Shown: one piece after another, positions 11,975-22,281 of the stretch
How the letters are laid out: each line of letters opens with the position of its first letter
Position numbering within the stretch: the stretch's first letter is position 1
From: Bolinopsis microptera
Lineage: Eukaryota; Ctenophora; Tentaculata; Lobata; Bolinopsidae
Length of the DNA: 64,000 nucleotides
Direction: 5' to 3'
NCBI RefSeq assembly: GCF_026151205.1
Contig: NC_087081.1
Location: 8,861,246-8,925,245 of the forward strand
Position numbers and translations under genes: made by a program
The notes under the pieces: generated by a model
The model's database searches: none
Told to the model about the DNA's origin: nothing
What the model saw: the letters and a program-made list of their open reading frames with translations, nothing else

Positions 11975-12148
11975 AGGAGCGCATTTCTAGCTGCTGACGT
12001 CAGCAAGGCTCAGACCCCCCGCTCCCCTCCCGTCAGCAACCGTAAGCATTTCCAAACCCCCTACCCCCTCGGCTGCTGACGTCATATGTGAACGCTCCCA
12101 TATTCATGTATTCTTTGGAAGAATTTCAGAAAGTTTGCTTTCAGGATA

Positions 12149-12172
12149 GAAATATAAACATTCGTATATAAC
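12149..12172 (+). promoter_or_regulatory. TATA-like element of the pentraxin-like gene
   Basis: AATATAAACA and TATATAAC lie 55-80 bp upstream of the ATG at 12,228, the spacing expected for a TATA box with a short 5' leader. This is inference from position only. Confidence 0.35.
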
Positions 12173-12227
12173 AGACAGCAATAACGATAAATTCACTATT
12201 ACTATTCACTTTCTCCAATACGACAGG

Positions 12228-13157
12228 ATGATTTTTGCTCTGACAACTCTACTATCAGTGGTGGGACTGGTCACCAGTAACGGAGAAACCCACAACAAGA
12301 TCCTCAACTTCCCCACAGCCAGCACAGCAAACTACATCAGCTTCAACCCTGACCTTCCTGAGCTGACTGGACTGACCGTATGCGCTTGGAAGAAGAACAG
12401 CTTCCTGGAAAGGAAAACAGGTAGATACTGGTTCAGCTACGCAGTATCAGAATCCGACAATGAGATCATCGTGGGCGACTCCGCGTTCTACGTGAAGTCA
12501 GCTTACGTTTACAGTCAGGTGCCACTAACTGACCAGTGGGTCCACAACTGTGCAACCTGGGATTCAGAGTGTGGAGTAGCTGTCATCAGTATCGACGGAG
12601 AAGCAGCAGCGACTCAAGAGAACCTTAAGAAGGGTGAAAGTTTGAGGGCAGGAGGTAACCTGGTTATCGGACAGGAGCAGGACAGTGTTGGAGGAGGGTT
12701 CGACGCAGACCAAGCCTACGTTGGTGAGCTCTACAACATAAACGTGTGGGACTATGCCCTTGACTCTACAGACGTGGCTTCTCTCTACCAGGCGGGTCTT
12801 TGTGGATACGGCTCTACTGAGGAGGACCCCGTCATCTCTTACGCTGATATTCTGGCCCAGGAACTGGTAGGGGATGTAACCGTCGTTGATGGGGCCTGCG
12901 CTGACATTGAAGTTCCATGTCAGGAGTACAAAGAAGAATGCTGGGAGACAGAAGAGAAGATCAAGTACACAGACGGAGGAAAGTTGGGCTATATTGTGGG
13001 AACCGTGGACCAAGCCAAGGCAGCGTGTAATGCTCACGGTGAGTGTAAGACTTTGACTTGTCTCGAGAAAAAAGGTAAGATGAGATGCGAGTTGAGGTCT
13101 TCGTTTGAGAAAGCAAAGAAGGACAAGAAGAAGACATCGTATACTTACAGATGCTAA
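12228..13157 (+). CDS. Secreted pentraxin-domain protein, intronless
   Basis: The 309-residue protein starts with a hydrophobic signal peptide (about residues 1-18, ending near VTSNG). Residues 20-200 form a pentraxin/LamG-type jelly roll: TVCAW near residue 50, the pentraxin signature HNCATWDS (H-x-C-x-T/S-W-x-S) near residue 105, and GELYNINVWDYAL near 170. Pentraxins are secreted Ca-dependent pattern-recognition or matrix lectins. Residues 225-309 are a Cys-rich tail (CQEYKEECWE, then AKAACNAHGECKTLTC and a final YRC) that looks like a small PAN/apple-type module. The gene is a single exon, which could reflect a retrocopy or simply an intron-poor gene. I chose the first ATG because it directly precedes the signal peptide. 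The pentraxin assignment is firm; the ligand is unknown. Confidence 0.85.
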   Translation: MIFALTTLLSVVGLVTSNGETHNKILNFPTASTANYISFNPDLPELTGLTVCAWKKNSFLERKTGRYWFSYAVSESDNEIIVGDSAFYVKSAYVYSQVPLTDQWVHNCATWDSECGVAVISIDGEAAATQENLKKGESLRAGGNLVIGQEQDSVGGGFDADQAYVGELYNINVWDYALDSTDVASLYQAGLCGYGSTEEDPVISYADILAQELVGDVTVVDGACADIEVPCQEYKEECWETEEKIKYTDGGKLGYIVGTVDQAKAACNAHGECKTLTCLEKKGKMRCELRSSFEKAKKDKKKTSYTYRC

Positions 13158-13921
13158 ACCATTGCAGTATAGCTGGGGATGTAGTTTATGTTTTATTTTA
13201 AGTCGAGATTTTCCAAATTGGTTTGTTGAATTAAATGATTAAATTCATTTTCTTTACTTCTTTTCAATAATATGCGTACTTTTTCTTCTCTTACCCATGT
13301 TCCATTCGAAATAAATATTCCATATCTAGCATGGTCCATCGGCCCTACCATTCTTATAATGCGTCCGTTGAGAATCACTAACGTTTTAAAACTTATATTG
13401 TACCATAGCCGTTACAGGGGCATAATAAAGAATTCTGGTTTTCCAATGTTTCCGGAGCTGAATTTTCGTTTAGTTTTAGTTTAAGAAGATAACATAATTT
13501 GGGTGAAGCTATTTCAAATAAAAGTAAAACAAATTAATTTGACTACAACCAGAAATTAAAAATAAAATGTTTCACAGAAGAAACAAATTCGATAAGTGGT
13601 CACGTTTTGGCAATTATTGTGAGCGTGAATAAACGAAAAGGCAAAATAAGGTTCAACTAATGGTCTTGACAGCTCTAATTATTTACACAGAATTACCTCA
13701 GTTTAAGTTCAAAGTATCTTTTAAAAAGTGTGTAATGTAACACAAAGGGAAAGTTGAGCAAATAAAGTTCTACATAGAGTTCGAAAATGTTCCATTCTTC
13801 AGAAATGATAAACTTCATATTTTTACTTCAAAACCAAAAACTTTTAAGAAGGTTGTTTATAGCGGTCAGCTAATAGTAATATAAAAACTGTTTTCATAAC
13901 TAGACTCTTTTGTAACGTCTC
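13158..13921. other. No gene recognised
   Basis: This is the 3' flank between two convergent genes. It is AT-rich with no supported coding sequence. Confidence 0.4.
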
Positions 13922-14422
13922 TTACACTTGAGGGGCCGACTTGATGGACTCTATGGTCTTTTTCAAATCCTCCAATATTTCTTTCTGAAAGACAAATATC
14001 TCATTCAAGATGCATATAATTATAGGTTATCCCACAAAACAAAATGGAAGTGGTTTAAGAATTTTCGTTTTGCGACGGAAAAATTATTCAATTTACCAAT
14101 TCCTTGAGATCTTCGTTCTTAAGCTTGTCTAGCTTCTCCTCGACCTCTTCTCTTTCATCCTTACTCCCAGACGATGAACTGGAACCCCCACCAAACCCTA
14201 ACTTGGGGCTGCAACAACAACAACAGGAACATGTCTTTATCTTGATGTACCATCTCTGCCAGGGAAAACAGAAGTGAAGCGTTTGATATGTTTGATAAAA
14301 AACACAAGGAAATACTTTCAAATTATTGAATTTCAACTCTTGTAATCATGTTCCCGAAGGTTACTTACCATGTACCAAGGCATGGGAATTACGTCAGCTG
14401 CGACGCTTGCGAGCATATCCAT
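13922..14422 (-). CDS. Small Cys-cluster coiled-coil protein, three exons
   Basis: Three exons join in phase: 14,369-14,422 (18 codons from ATG, donor GTAAGT), 14,097-14,255 (acceptor CTGGCAG, donor GTAAAT) and 13,922-13,984 (acceptor TTTCAG, stop TAA). They predict 91 residues. The order is a short hydrophobic N-terminus (MDMLASVAADVIPMPWYM), a basic WYIKIK stretch, a CSCCCCCS cluster, a Gly/Ser linker, then a charged amphipathic helix (EREEVEEKLDKLKNEDLKEL continuing across the last junction). The Cys run is the kind that is often palmitoylated, so membrane attachment is likely. I do not recognise the family. Three independent in-phase junctions make this a believable gene although it is too small for ordinary gene finders. 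Confidence 0.65.
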
Positions 14423-15249
14423 ATTTAAAGCTTATTCTTTGGGCCTGAAAATAATTCATGTTATTATTGCATTTTTAATAAAGAATAATTGAAATCTGGA
14501 AGAGGGAGTGACGAATATTTCTGTATAAAAAATCTAGTTCCGCAACAGTCGTTTTTTACCAAAAATAATAACAGCTAATAAATTAGGGCTAAATTTCTCA
14601 AACCAGTCTGCCATACCAGCGAGATTTTGTTTAGATGTTGAGAAATTGTTGCTGTTCATTATTATAGTCCGAAATTTAACTTTGGAAGTTTTAAAAAGAT
14701 CCCACAAAGTCTGGTTTAAAATTGTTTTCAATTTCTTGCAGTTAGGGTGGTAATTAAATGGTGACATTTATTTACCTAAAGATAAAACCGTTATTTCCAT
14801 ATGAATTGAAAAATTGATTTGAATTGAAATTCATGACTTATAAAGTAACATATGCCCTTTAATTCTTATTTGAAGATTATTTAGTTTCCCAGCCAAAATT
14901 CGCATCACCTCCAGAAGTTTATGATTTGTATTAAACTTAAAGACGATATGATATGAAGAAGAAAGTCATAATGTTTAACTAAAGAATACTAAATGAAACT
15001 TGCCTCTGATAAAATACGATCTAAGCTGAAACACCAAAGTAAGGAAAGAACTGGAACTAGACGACTAACACTAACATAGCAAACACCTCAAGTTTACTCA
15101 ACACTCACAACATGTCCTCAATAGTGGTTCACATCCACATTGCAACGTGTAGACTGTAGATGTGTTAGATCAATAGTGAGGTTTGAAGTTTTACTCACTA
15201 TAGCTCCAATTAAACTACTGACTTAAACAATAAAATTAATATTTTTAGT
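14423..15249. other. No gene recognised
   Basis: AT-rich sequence upstream of the small minus-strand gene. It may hold its promoter or an untranslated exon, but nothing specific is visible. Confidence 0.4.
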
Positions 15250-15253
15250 GTTC

Positions 15254-15374
15254 CACTTGGGTCACCAGGGTCACCAGGTTCACCAGGTTCACCAGGGTCA
15301 CCAGGTTCACCAGGTTCACCAGGGTCACCAGGTTCACCAGGTTCACCAGGTTCACCAGGTTCACCAGGTTCACT
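15254..15374 (+). repeat. 9-bp minisatellite GTTCACCAG/GGTCACCAG
   Basis: About 13 tandem copies of a 9-bp unit alternate between GGTCACCAG and GTTCACCAG. The run is open in one frame but has no start codon or exon context that would support coding. Confidence 0.85.
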
Positions 15375-15633
15375 AACTTCTACAAGACATAAGCCTAAAT
15401 TGCCTCAGTACAGTGCCATCTATTGGATCACCTTACATTTTCTACGAGATTTTAATTGGAGTTAATTCCCGGATATCAAAATTTTAAAATCAAATCATGG
15501 ATGATTTATTCTAATAAACAAATTTGTTGTACTTGTAGCACTGTAAATCGACAGTACGGGGTTGCCACATTGCAAATCACACATTAGATAATGCGCCAAG
15601 AGTGGGCGGTAAACAGATCGTCTCAGCAAAGCT

Positions 15634-15693
15634 CGCCTTGTGACGTCACCAGCCTTGTGACGTCACCAGCTCGCCTTGTGACGTCACCAGCTG
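15634..15693. promoter_or_regulatory. Triple TGACGTCA (CRE-like) tandem cluster
   Basis: The unit CTTGTGACGTCACCAG occurs three times within 60 bp, each with the full palindrome TGACGTCA, the consensus of CREB/ATF bZIP factors. No gene starts nearby, so function is not shown. Confidence 0.5.
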
Positions 15694-16450
15694 ATTAACC
15701 GACGTTGGATTTTCAACCGTCAACATAAAAAGAAACAGTATATAACTATATGAATAAATGTTGTCTTAGGCGAGGAAATCCTCCAATTTGCATTTCCTAA
15801 ACGTGTAAAACCTCTACCACGTTCAAAGGTCAAGTTCTAAAAGCGACAAATCATTTCCCTGGGATTGCGGCAGTCTCGAGACAAGCTAAATTTAACACCC
15901 ACGCGCTATTTATACGAGGAGAGGCAGAGGTCAAATCCATGAAAAACTGGTTGTGAAATGATTGCTGTGACGCACATTGCACTCTTTATCATAGCATCAG
16001 CTATATAGGCATGCTTAAGTCTTTTAATGTCGTATATGTTTCCTTGGACTGTTCCATTTCGTGACCTTTTTTAGTAATAATGTGTGCTTATTTGAATCTC
16101 TTGTAGACGTATTATTTATAGATAAATGTGGCAAATTTGTGTTAGAAAAATGGCATGGGCACGTTTAGTTTTACCAGAAACGAAGAAGAATTTTTCGCAT
16201 TTATCAATTTACCGTTAAGGTTTTTTGCGATGACTGAGATCAAAAATTAACCGAATTAAAGTGAATAAAACAAAGCGAGGAATTTTTCATAAAAATAGTT
16301 TATTAGTAAAACTTAACGGTTTCATATTGTATTCATGTCAATCGTTATCAATATAGTGGAGATCGTCAGACGTCATAATATGTATCCTAGTCCTTTGGTT
16401 AGCATTTTATGTAAATGCGGGCCTACTAATTATCACGGAAGAGAATACAC

Positions 16451-16505
16451 TGACGTCATAACACGTGGTGTGACGTCATAACACGTGGTGTGACGTCATA
16501 ACAGT
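16451..16505. promoter_or_regulatory. Tandem CRE plus E-box units
   Basis: A unit of about 20 bp, TGACGTCATAACACGTGGTG, is repeated two and a half times. It combines TGACGTCA with CACGTG. It lies about 400 bp outside the left end of the Polinton. Confidence 0.5.
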
Positions 16506-16895
16506 AACATGTGGTGTCACGGAAGATAACCAATCAACCATGCTCATAGTTTGATGTTGATGCATTGTAGATTTAATGAACCTCCCAATCCATCTTGTAT
16601 AACACAGAAAACAACTCTTAGACACTTTACGTGAGAAAAGGTCCAGCATTTGAAAGTTAGGTGATTTGGTCCACAATGAGAAGAAGGAATCTTGGAAGAG
16701 CTCAGTTGCAGTACCTACACCCCAGCAACTTTATAATAGCCAATCAATTAAGTCTTCATGAATTATGTCATATTGACTGCTTGGCTCCATACTAGTTCCA
16801 CGCTTATCAGCTGTAGCTAATTCCATAGTTCACCCCTTATTATCCCTTTTTACTGATCCAAGTTCCAACAACACACTGCCACCTTCATCTGTAAC

Positions 16896-16901
16896 CATGA
16901 T
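16896..16901. other. Target-site duplication CATGAT, left
   Basis: CATGAT directly precedes the left terminus of the Polinton and is repeated exactly at 28,303-28,308. Six bp is the duplication length known for Polintons/Mavericks. Confidence 0.9.
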
Positions 16902-17032
16902 AGTAGATATAATATAGTAACACTACTCGTCACTTAATTGAATCAGTAACGGTCCCCGTTGTGCAGGTGCTGTGGGTACATTGAGTACGGTCAGTGCTAA
17001 ATTTTGTACAGAACCCCAGGTTTATTGGGTAA
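16902..17032 (+). repeat. Left terminal inverted repeat of the Polinton
   Basis: 131 bp, matching the inverse complement of 28,172-28,302 with about one mismatch near the inner edge. Confidence 0.92.
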
Positions 17033-18584
17033 ATTGAGTACGTTCAGTTTTAAATTTTGTAGAGTTCCATAGGTTTATGATATAAAGAACAATTTATTTG
17101 GGTTTTAAGAATTGTGCAGAGCATGATATGTGTGTTATAACACAAATTCTAGAATCAACCGGTATCTTTTGTGCAAATAATACAAAATTTTTTCCACATG
17201 TCAACTGTGAGCTATATTCGTTATTTCATCATCCGTTCTGAAGTGCTCATAACTAAATTACAACTCCTACAGATCTGTCATCAGGAATTTGATGTGATAT
17301 AAGATCATCGATGTTCTATGAGAAAAATTTGTGCTCTATTTCATTAACTGTTCCTACTGAACATATAACCAAATTACAGTCTCATCAGGTATTGTCCAAG
17401 AACATAGAGCAGTATGAGATCATAGATCTACCCCAACCAGTGCATACTATTGTAATTACGTGAACCAACGCCCGGAACATTTTAGCTATGATTACAATGT
17501 CATAGTTGAAAGTCAATTATCTTATAACGATCTGTAAACTGTGTAAAAGCTACAAAAGAATTTTATCACATACTCACATATGTCTACAGTAAGGTGAGCT
17601 AGTGCCGGTGCACTAATCAGCATGCTATCAGTTAGACTTTTCATTCCACATGTTCCGCCGAAGGAGTGTTGACTTGTTGAGCAGCCAGGTGTGTTCCGCA
17701 GAAGCAATATTAAGAGGTAAGGATCTGTCCTTCATTTCATTAACTGTTCTGAAGTGAACGTATAACCAAATTACCATCCCCCCAGTTATTGTTAAAGAAT
17801 TTAAGGCGATATGAGATCATAAAGCGTGCAGAATCACTGCTGGGCTTTTAACATGTTTCCTATGATAATAACGTCACAGTTAAAAGTCAATTATCCTATA
17901 ACGAGTTTATAGTGAGGTACACTAGAATCTAGTATAAATATGAGCCTTCTCCTCCAAGTAAAATCATTCTCAATGGGGGCTTAACAGCTCCGGATCTCAA
18001 TGATAGCTCTTCATTCTATGATGAACTGTTGTCTTAGAGATCCACTCACCCCATTCCTCCCTCCCTCCCTCCCTCATCATAGCTTGCGTTTACAAAACTC
18101 AAAAATATTTCAAAATTGCTGTGGTATAGTTGATAGTAAGAGTTCATTTAGCGAGATCTGAGCCTATCTCCAGTGCCATGAGTCAGCTATATCACAGATT
18201 GGGGTTGGCTCTCAAGAAAAGACGGAATCAGGAGAGTATTCTCTCCACACTTGTCAAATGTATGTGGGGACTCCCACTAAAATGAGTTATGTAACGCACA
18301 GTTATGATAATGGAGAGCTTTTCTATGTCCATCTGTAATTATACGCTATGTGCTAGCTTCACTCACTATCAGAGTAAAAGTCTATAAGGATAAAACTCTG
18401 ATAATTATAGTTCACTGTAGAGTTAGGCTTCCTGATGAATATCGAGGTATACTAAGTTGAGAAAAAAACAAGTGATACACAGTGTTTGATAATGAAGCTA
18501 AAAAGTATTTTATCAAGTCTACATCACAAAATAAACTGTAATATCTCGCATGCGTTAGGTTAAAAGAAAAAATGAGCGCTTAAT
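17033..18584. other. Non-coding left arm of the Polinton with internal direct repeats
   Basis: There is no gene. A degenerate second copy of the inner TIR (ATTGAGTACG.TCAGT..TAAATTTTGTA) follows directly at 17,032-17,085. A repeat of roughly 100 bp (GTTC..AAGTG..CATAACCAAATTACA...TATGAGATCAT) occurs three times, near 17,230, 17,340 and 17,750. Another (GTCATAGTTGAAAGTCAATTAT) occurs at 17,499 and 17,874. Such arrays next to a terminus could be replication or packaging signals, or remnants of whatever replaced polB. Confidence 0.6.
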
Positions 18585-19061
18585 TCATAATTTATATCCT
18601 TCAAGTCTTTGAGCCAAATATCTAGCTTTTGCAAGTGAACAATATCTGTAACGGTGTAATTTAAAACAACCCGGATTATCGAGCTGTGCTGGGTACTTGA
18701 AGTCAAACAGAGAATAAACATCAATAACTTCAGTATCTGGTAGGTTTCTAGCTAAGAAACAACGTTCAATTTCTCCTGCACAGTATATTCTACAATGCTG
18801 TATCTCCTCAAATATTTTAGGATATACCGCCGTAGGGAGGCAACAACTTTCGTTATCGGTTGGTGAAAAGCCATTCAAATTCCGCTGAGAAAACTTTGCC
18901 ATGTTCATCTCATCTGGATTCAGGTACATGGTATCTGGATTCTTGAATTGAAAATGCTGCTCCTGCTCATTTGGAAATATGAGAGTGAGTTCTCTGAGTA
19001 TAAATCCTCCATTCTGAGTACTGAAACCCTCGGTAGCTGTGATAACGAATTCAAAGTTCAT
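18585..19061 (-). CDS. Polinton accessory protein, possible RNase H-fold nuclease-like
   Basis: 158 residues at the distal end of the minus gene block. The N-terminus reads FEFVITATEGF followed by GGFILRELTLIF, which resembles the start of DEDD-type exonuclease-like proteins often linked to Mavericks ('VVD.E.F...F..KE...'). The expected first catalytic Asp is not evident. The C-terminal half (VIDVYSLFDFKYP, then CFKLHRYRYCSLAKARYLAQ) has the Cys/His spacing of that group. I offer the nuclease-like call as tentative; an inactive derivative or an unrelated accessory protein is possible. The frame is intact from ATG to stop. Confidence 0.4.
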   Translation of the reverse strand: MNFEFVITATEGFSTQNGGFILRELTLIFPNEQEQHFQFKNPDTMYLNPDEMNMAKFSQRNLNGFSPTDNESCCLPTAVYPKIFEEIQHCRIYCAGEIERCFLARNLPDTEVIDVYSLFDFKYPAQLDNPGCFKLHRYRYCSLAKARYLAQRLEGYKL

Positions 19062-19215
19062 CTTTCAGAAATGATGAGATCTTTTCAGGACAGAGTCTTT
19101 ATTGAAAATGACATGTGATTATCATGTGACGGGGAACTCATTACTAGGATTAACATGTCTTGAGCGACTGGGGAAGTATCGGCGCAAATTCATGAAGCGA
19201 TATCCAATGTTCCGT

Positions 19216-19653
19216 TCAGATTCTTGCAGCCCCATCTTTTTTCACTTTCTTAAAAGCTCTGTCTATGAAAGAATGGTTGAATTCGTTAATGTAACGTCCG
19301 TAGAATACTATTTCTGCTGAGCACATTTGCAACCACAGACGGCCAGCATTGACATAATTATTTTTGTCTTTCAAAGGGTTATCACTGTGGGGTAAAAGCT
19401 CTTGCACTTGATCGTAATAAACTTCTATATCCGTTAACATGGGTCCTCTTACGTGCTCAAAGTGAATTTGCAGCTTCTCTAAAAGTCCACGTTGATGACA
19501 AATGTGTAATAGAGGGCTCTTTATTTTTGATTCACACGCTGAGCACTTGAGAGCAGACATTTGTTCACATTGTCGAGCAATCTGCTCAGCAAGAAATCCC
19601 AAGTATACATCATGAAAATAGTTCATAGCTGCAGATTCTAAAGTGCTAATCAA
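19216..19653 (-). CDS. Polinton accessory protein with CxxC/H zinc-binding pattern
   Basis: 145 residues, intact. A CSACESKIKSPLLHICH segment near residues 37-53 suggests a single zinc site. The rest is mostly helical (LLEKLQIHFEHVRGPML, then a Tyr/Gln-rich stretch) and ends in basic KKVKKDGAARI. Similar short Cys/His proteins accompany the nuclease-like gene in some Mavericks, but I do not know a function. It sits 154 bp upstream of the nuclease-like gene on the same strand. Confidence 0.55.
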   Translation of the reverse strand: MISTLESAAMNYFHDVYLGFLAEQIARQCEQMSALKCSACESKIKSPLLHICHQRGLLEKLQIHFEHVRGPMLTDIEVYYDQVQELLPHSDNPLKDKNNYVNAGRLWLQMCSAEIVFYGRYINEFNHSFIDRAFKKVKKDGAARI

Positions 19654-19685
19654 GAAGTGAGCAGTATAAACAGATTCAGCTGTTT

Positions 19686-20069
19686 TTAAAACTCATAGTC
19701 ACAAATGTAATAGACTAAATTTTGATATAAAATTGAGTCTATGTTGCTACAGTCTGCAAAGAGTTGTTCTTGAACAATAGTTGACTTGCAGTTTTGATAC
19801 AGATCCAAGTAACAAAATGGCTGAGTGTTCAAGAAAACACGCTTGATAAAGGATTCCATTATAAATTCATAAACGTATTTTCCAGGGCAAACATGTCTTT
19901 TGCTGATTTTTTGCAAACAATATCGGCAAAGCTTGTTCTTTTTGGTGTTGGCATTGTGATCCTGTATGTAACTTTTTATGGTCATGACTTTGATTTTTGT
20001 ACTTCGAGCATCTGCTTCCATTTTTTGAGTAGAGTCCATACATTGACAGCACAAACAGAGGAGCAACAA
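19686..20069 (-). CDS. Polinton Cys-rich accessory protein
   Basis: 127 residues with several Cys pairs: CLCCQC at the start, then CRYCLQKISKRHVC (C-x2-C-x8-H-x-C), suggesting a zinc ribbon or knuckle. Another frame remains open over 19,867-20,154 and begins with MFQRFTSNIEYI, so the true N-terminus may lie there and be separated from this frame by a one-base break near 20,060-20,070. The role is unknown; its position between protease and the 145-residue gene suggests a small accessory unit. Confidence 0.5.
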   Translation of the reverse strand: MLLLCLCCQCMDSTQKMEADARSTKIKVMTIKSYIQDHNANTKKNKLCRYCLQKISKRHVCPGKYVYEFIMESFIKRVFLNTQPFCYLDLYQNCKSTIVQEQLFADCSNIDSILYQNLVYYICDYEF

Positions 20070-20167
20070 AGTCCATTATGAATTTTGAGAAATGAACCTG
20101 TTTCCCACTTATCCTGCTTATATATTCGATATTTGATGTGAATCTCTGGAACAATTAAAACACAACT

Positions 20168-20629
20168 CTACTGAATAGATTTGTAAAATGCATGCACAAT
20201 CTTATCATTTTTTTCAAAATCTTTGGTATATTCATTTAAAAAATCCTCATACTCTAAACCCATAGATTTGACATAAAGAAAATGAATACAGAAAAAGCCA
20301 CATGCAACGCTATCCCATCCTTGTACTCTAGTTGTGCTATAAGTTATTTGTTCAAATGATTCAACAATGTCTCTATAATGTTTTGGTAGGGTAGCATCCT
20401 CCCAATCGCGTCCAAAGCTGTCAAAGAATGAGATCTTTTCTCCTTCAACAAACCATGCATTCCAGTGCTGTCCCGTTTTATCGTGTTCATCGGTATTTGT
20501 AATAAAAGCGTATGTTTTCTTTTTGGTTCTTGGAGCAATACATGAGGGGTAGGTTCCGATATAATATTTTTTAGTCACACCGTTTTCTTCAAGGATTCTG
20601 TTTATTTGCAGTGTTGATAGAGGCTTCAT
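20168..20629 (-). CDS. Adenain-type cysteine protease (Polinton PRO)
   Basis: 153 residues, intact. The protein shows the catalytic order of adenovirus maturation proteases (C5/Ulp1-like): His in GQHWNAWF (about residue 54), the acidic residue in SFFDSFGRDW, Gln in TTRVQGWDS, and the nucleophile Cys in ACGFFC. In Polintons and adintoviruses this enzyme is thought to cleave capsid and core proteins during particle maturation. It lies directly downstream of the major capsid gene on the same strand. Intact catalytic residues suggest recent function. Confidence 0.88.
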   Translation of the reverse strand: MKPLSTLQINRILEENGVTKKYYIGTYPSCIAPRTKKKTYAFITNTDEHDKTGQHWNAWFVEGEKISFFDSFGRDWEDATLPKHYRDIVESFEQITYSTTRVQGWDSVACGFFCIHFLYVKSMGLEYEDFLNEYTKDFEKNDKIVHAFYKSIQ

Positions 20630-20700
20630 ATCACAAGTAGAAACAACACTGACAAGTATATGCTAGAAATGATAGACTGTTGAATCTCTAGCTGCTTTTA

Positions 20701-22281
20701 TTACTCGATTATTCTGACCATACGATCGGCATCAATTTGAAGTTGACGGTCAAAGACTGCATATACTATGAGAATTAGATCCTCCGGTATATCCTCAATT
20801 CCCAGATCAATTTCAAGGTAGGTCGATGCTTTCTCTTGGAGATTTAAATGTCTCTCTGTCAAGCTGCTTCTGTCAGCACCAAAACTCATTCCAACCATAA
20901 AGTTCAGATGAAAGTTTGTGCTATCAATCAGACAATTTCCCTTAGAATCCTTTCCAATGGTACGATAAAGCTGTCTAAAATATTCTCCACAGTCCTTATA
21001 GACGTAGTTGTGATCCCCAAGCTTATCGATAGTACCAACCTCCAGTGGATCATTAAAGTATGGCACACCATTGCGGTAAAATTGGAATTTCTTGAATCCA
21101 TGGAATATAAATGGATTTGTGTTTGACCGTCCATCGAAATCTCTGCTCCGTTGTAGTGCAAAAAATGCATATGGAGGAAGAGTGTCAGAGAAAACATCAG
21201 ACATTCTGATAATTTTACTGCTCTGTGCTACAGGTCTGATTATTATTTCAGGCCTTGAAATGAAATATGGGATAGGCTCTTTCTGAAGTCTCTCTTCAAT
21301 GAGACTGTGTATTTCATCTCGTACTCTGTAGTATGTTGCAAGTATGTAGCAATCTTCAAGCACAATACTATAGCCATGAACATCATCACCACAAAGAAGC
21401 AAAAACTCATCTTTGTTTTTTGTTAAACTTAACCGTAACTTCATATTGGTCGGAAGACACTTCAGAGTATTAAGCAGGGGGCATTGGAATTTAGAATTCA
21501 GAGTAAGACTCTGTCCTCGATTGACCAGAGCACTACGTTTGCTTGCAGCAGGGTTCACTTCAGTTGGAATCCAATTATTTACTGTGCTGGATATATAATT
21601 TTCCAAAGCCACCTCCAATTCATCGCCAGACAATCCCGAGGTAGCTAACACACTTCTTTGCGCTTCTATTAACAAAGCTTTTGGAAGGGATGAAGCATTC
21701 CAAAAGGCTTCTTTCTTCTTCTCGATTACATCCTCTCCGTTCTCCTCCATATCTTCAATTACCATGTCATCAAATGCGCTCTTATGACTTTCATCCCACT
21801 TCCAAAACAATCGTAAGTCTTCTTCAGACTTTTTAGACACTCCCTCATCCATTAGAAACGCTTCATTATAGAAAAGAAAATCTTCCCGATTTTTTTCCGA
21901 ATTTAGAGCAGTGTTGAAAAATGTTTGATAGGCATAGGCGTTCTTCATACTCTGACATAGCTCCGTACGATCAGAAACGATTACAGAGACTTCACCCCAG
22001 AGACTGTTTGCAAGATTATTTATTATGGAAACATTCTTATTCGGTTTTGGAAAGTCCTCACCATCTTTATGTAGTTTTAACTTGGTAACGATATGCAAAT
22101 CTGTGAGGAGACCCTTTGGTTGAGGAGGGAGGGTAAAATTAATGGGTCCATCATTGAATAAATTAGTAACCGGCCATACTTTCAAATCATAGGTTTCTTC
22201 AATAGAAACCTGTGTAGGACGATCGTTCCATAGTAGCAAGGAAGATGAAACAGATTCAGAACTATTTACAAACTTTGCCAT
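20701..22281 (-). CDS. Polinton major capsid protein (double jelly roll)
   Basis: 526 residues, intact. Position between minor capsid gene and protease, length and beta-rich sequence match the hexon-like major capsid protein of Polintons/adintoviruses. Supporting segments are the N-terminal LPPQPKGLLTDLHIV region, a central FQCPLLNTLKCLPTNMKLRL strand-turn pattern, and the C-terminal YFNDPLEVG...FHLNFMVGMSF region. The TATA-like CATAAAAAG lies 16-25 bp upstream of the ATG. Trimers of such proteins build icosahedral shells. An insert rich in Glu/Asp/Lys (about residues 150-195) probably forms a surface loop. The start overlaps the upstream gene by 16 bp. Confidence 0.85.
   Translation of the reverse strand: MAKFVNSSESVSSSLLLWNDRPTQVSIEETYDLKVWPVTNLFNDGPINFTLPPQPKGLLTDLHIVTKLKLHKDGEDFPKPNKNVSIINNLANSLWGEVSVIVSDRTELCQSMKNAYAYQTFFNTALNSEKNREDFLFYNEAFLMDEGVSKKSEEDLRLFWKWDESHKSAFDDMVIEDMEENGEDVIEKKKEAFWNASSLPKALLIEAQRSVLATSGLSGDELEVALENYISSTVNNWIPTEVNPAASKRSALVNRGQSLTLNSKFQCPLLNTLKCLPTNMKLRLSLTKNKDEFLLLCGDDVHGYSIVLEDCYILATYYRVRDEIHSLIEERLQKEPIPYFISRPEIIIRPVAQSSKIIRMSDVFSDTLPPYAFFALQRSRDFDGRSNTNPFIFHGFKKFQFYRNGVPYFNDPLEVGTIDKLGDHNYVYKDCGEYFRQLYRTIGKDSKGNCLIDSTNFHLNFMVGMSFGADRSSLTERHLNLQEKASTYLEIDLGIEDIPEDLILIVYAVFDRQLQIDADRMVRIIE

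Noticed and set aside
12564-13037. 157-codon open frame opposite the pentraxin-like gene
   Set aside because: Antisense shadow of a well-supported coding sequence, with no recognisable domain.
17522-17707. Short minus-strand open frame in the Polinton left arm
   Set aside because: No motif, low-complexity composition, and it overlaps the direct repeats; not a polymerase remnant that I can support.
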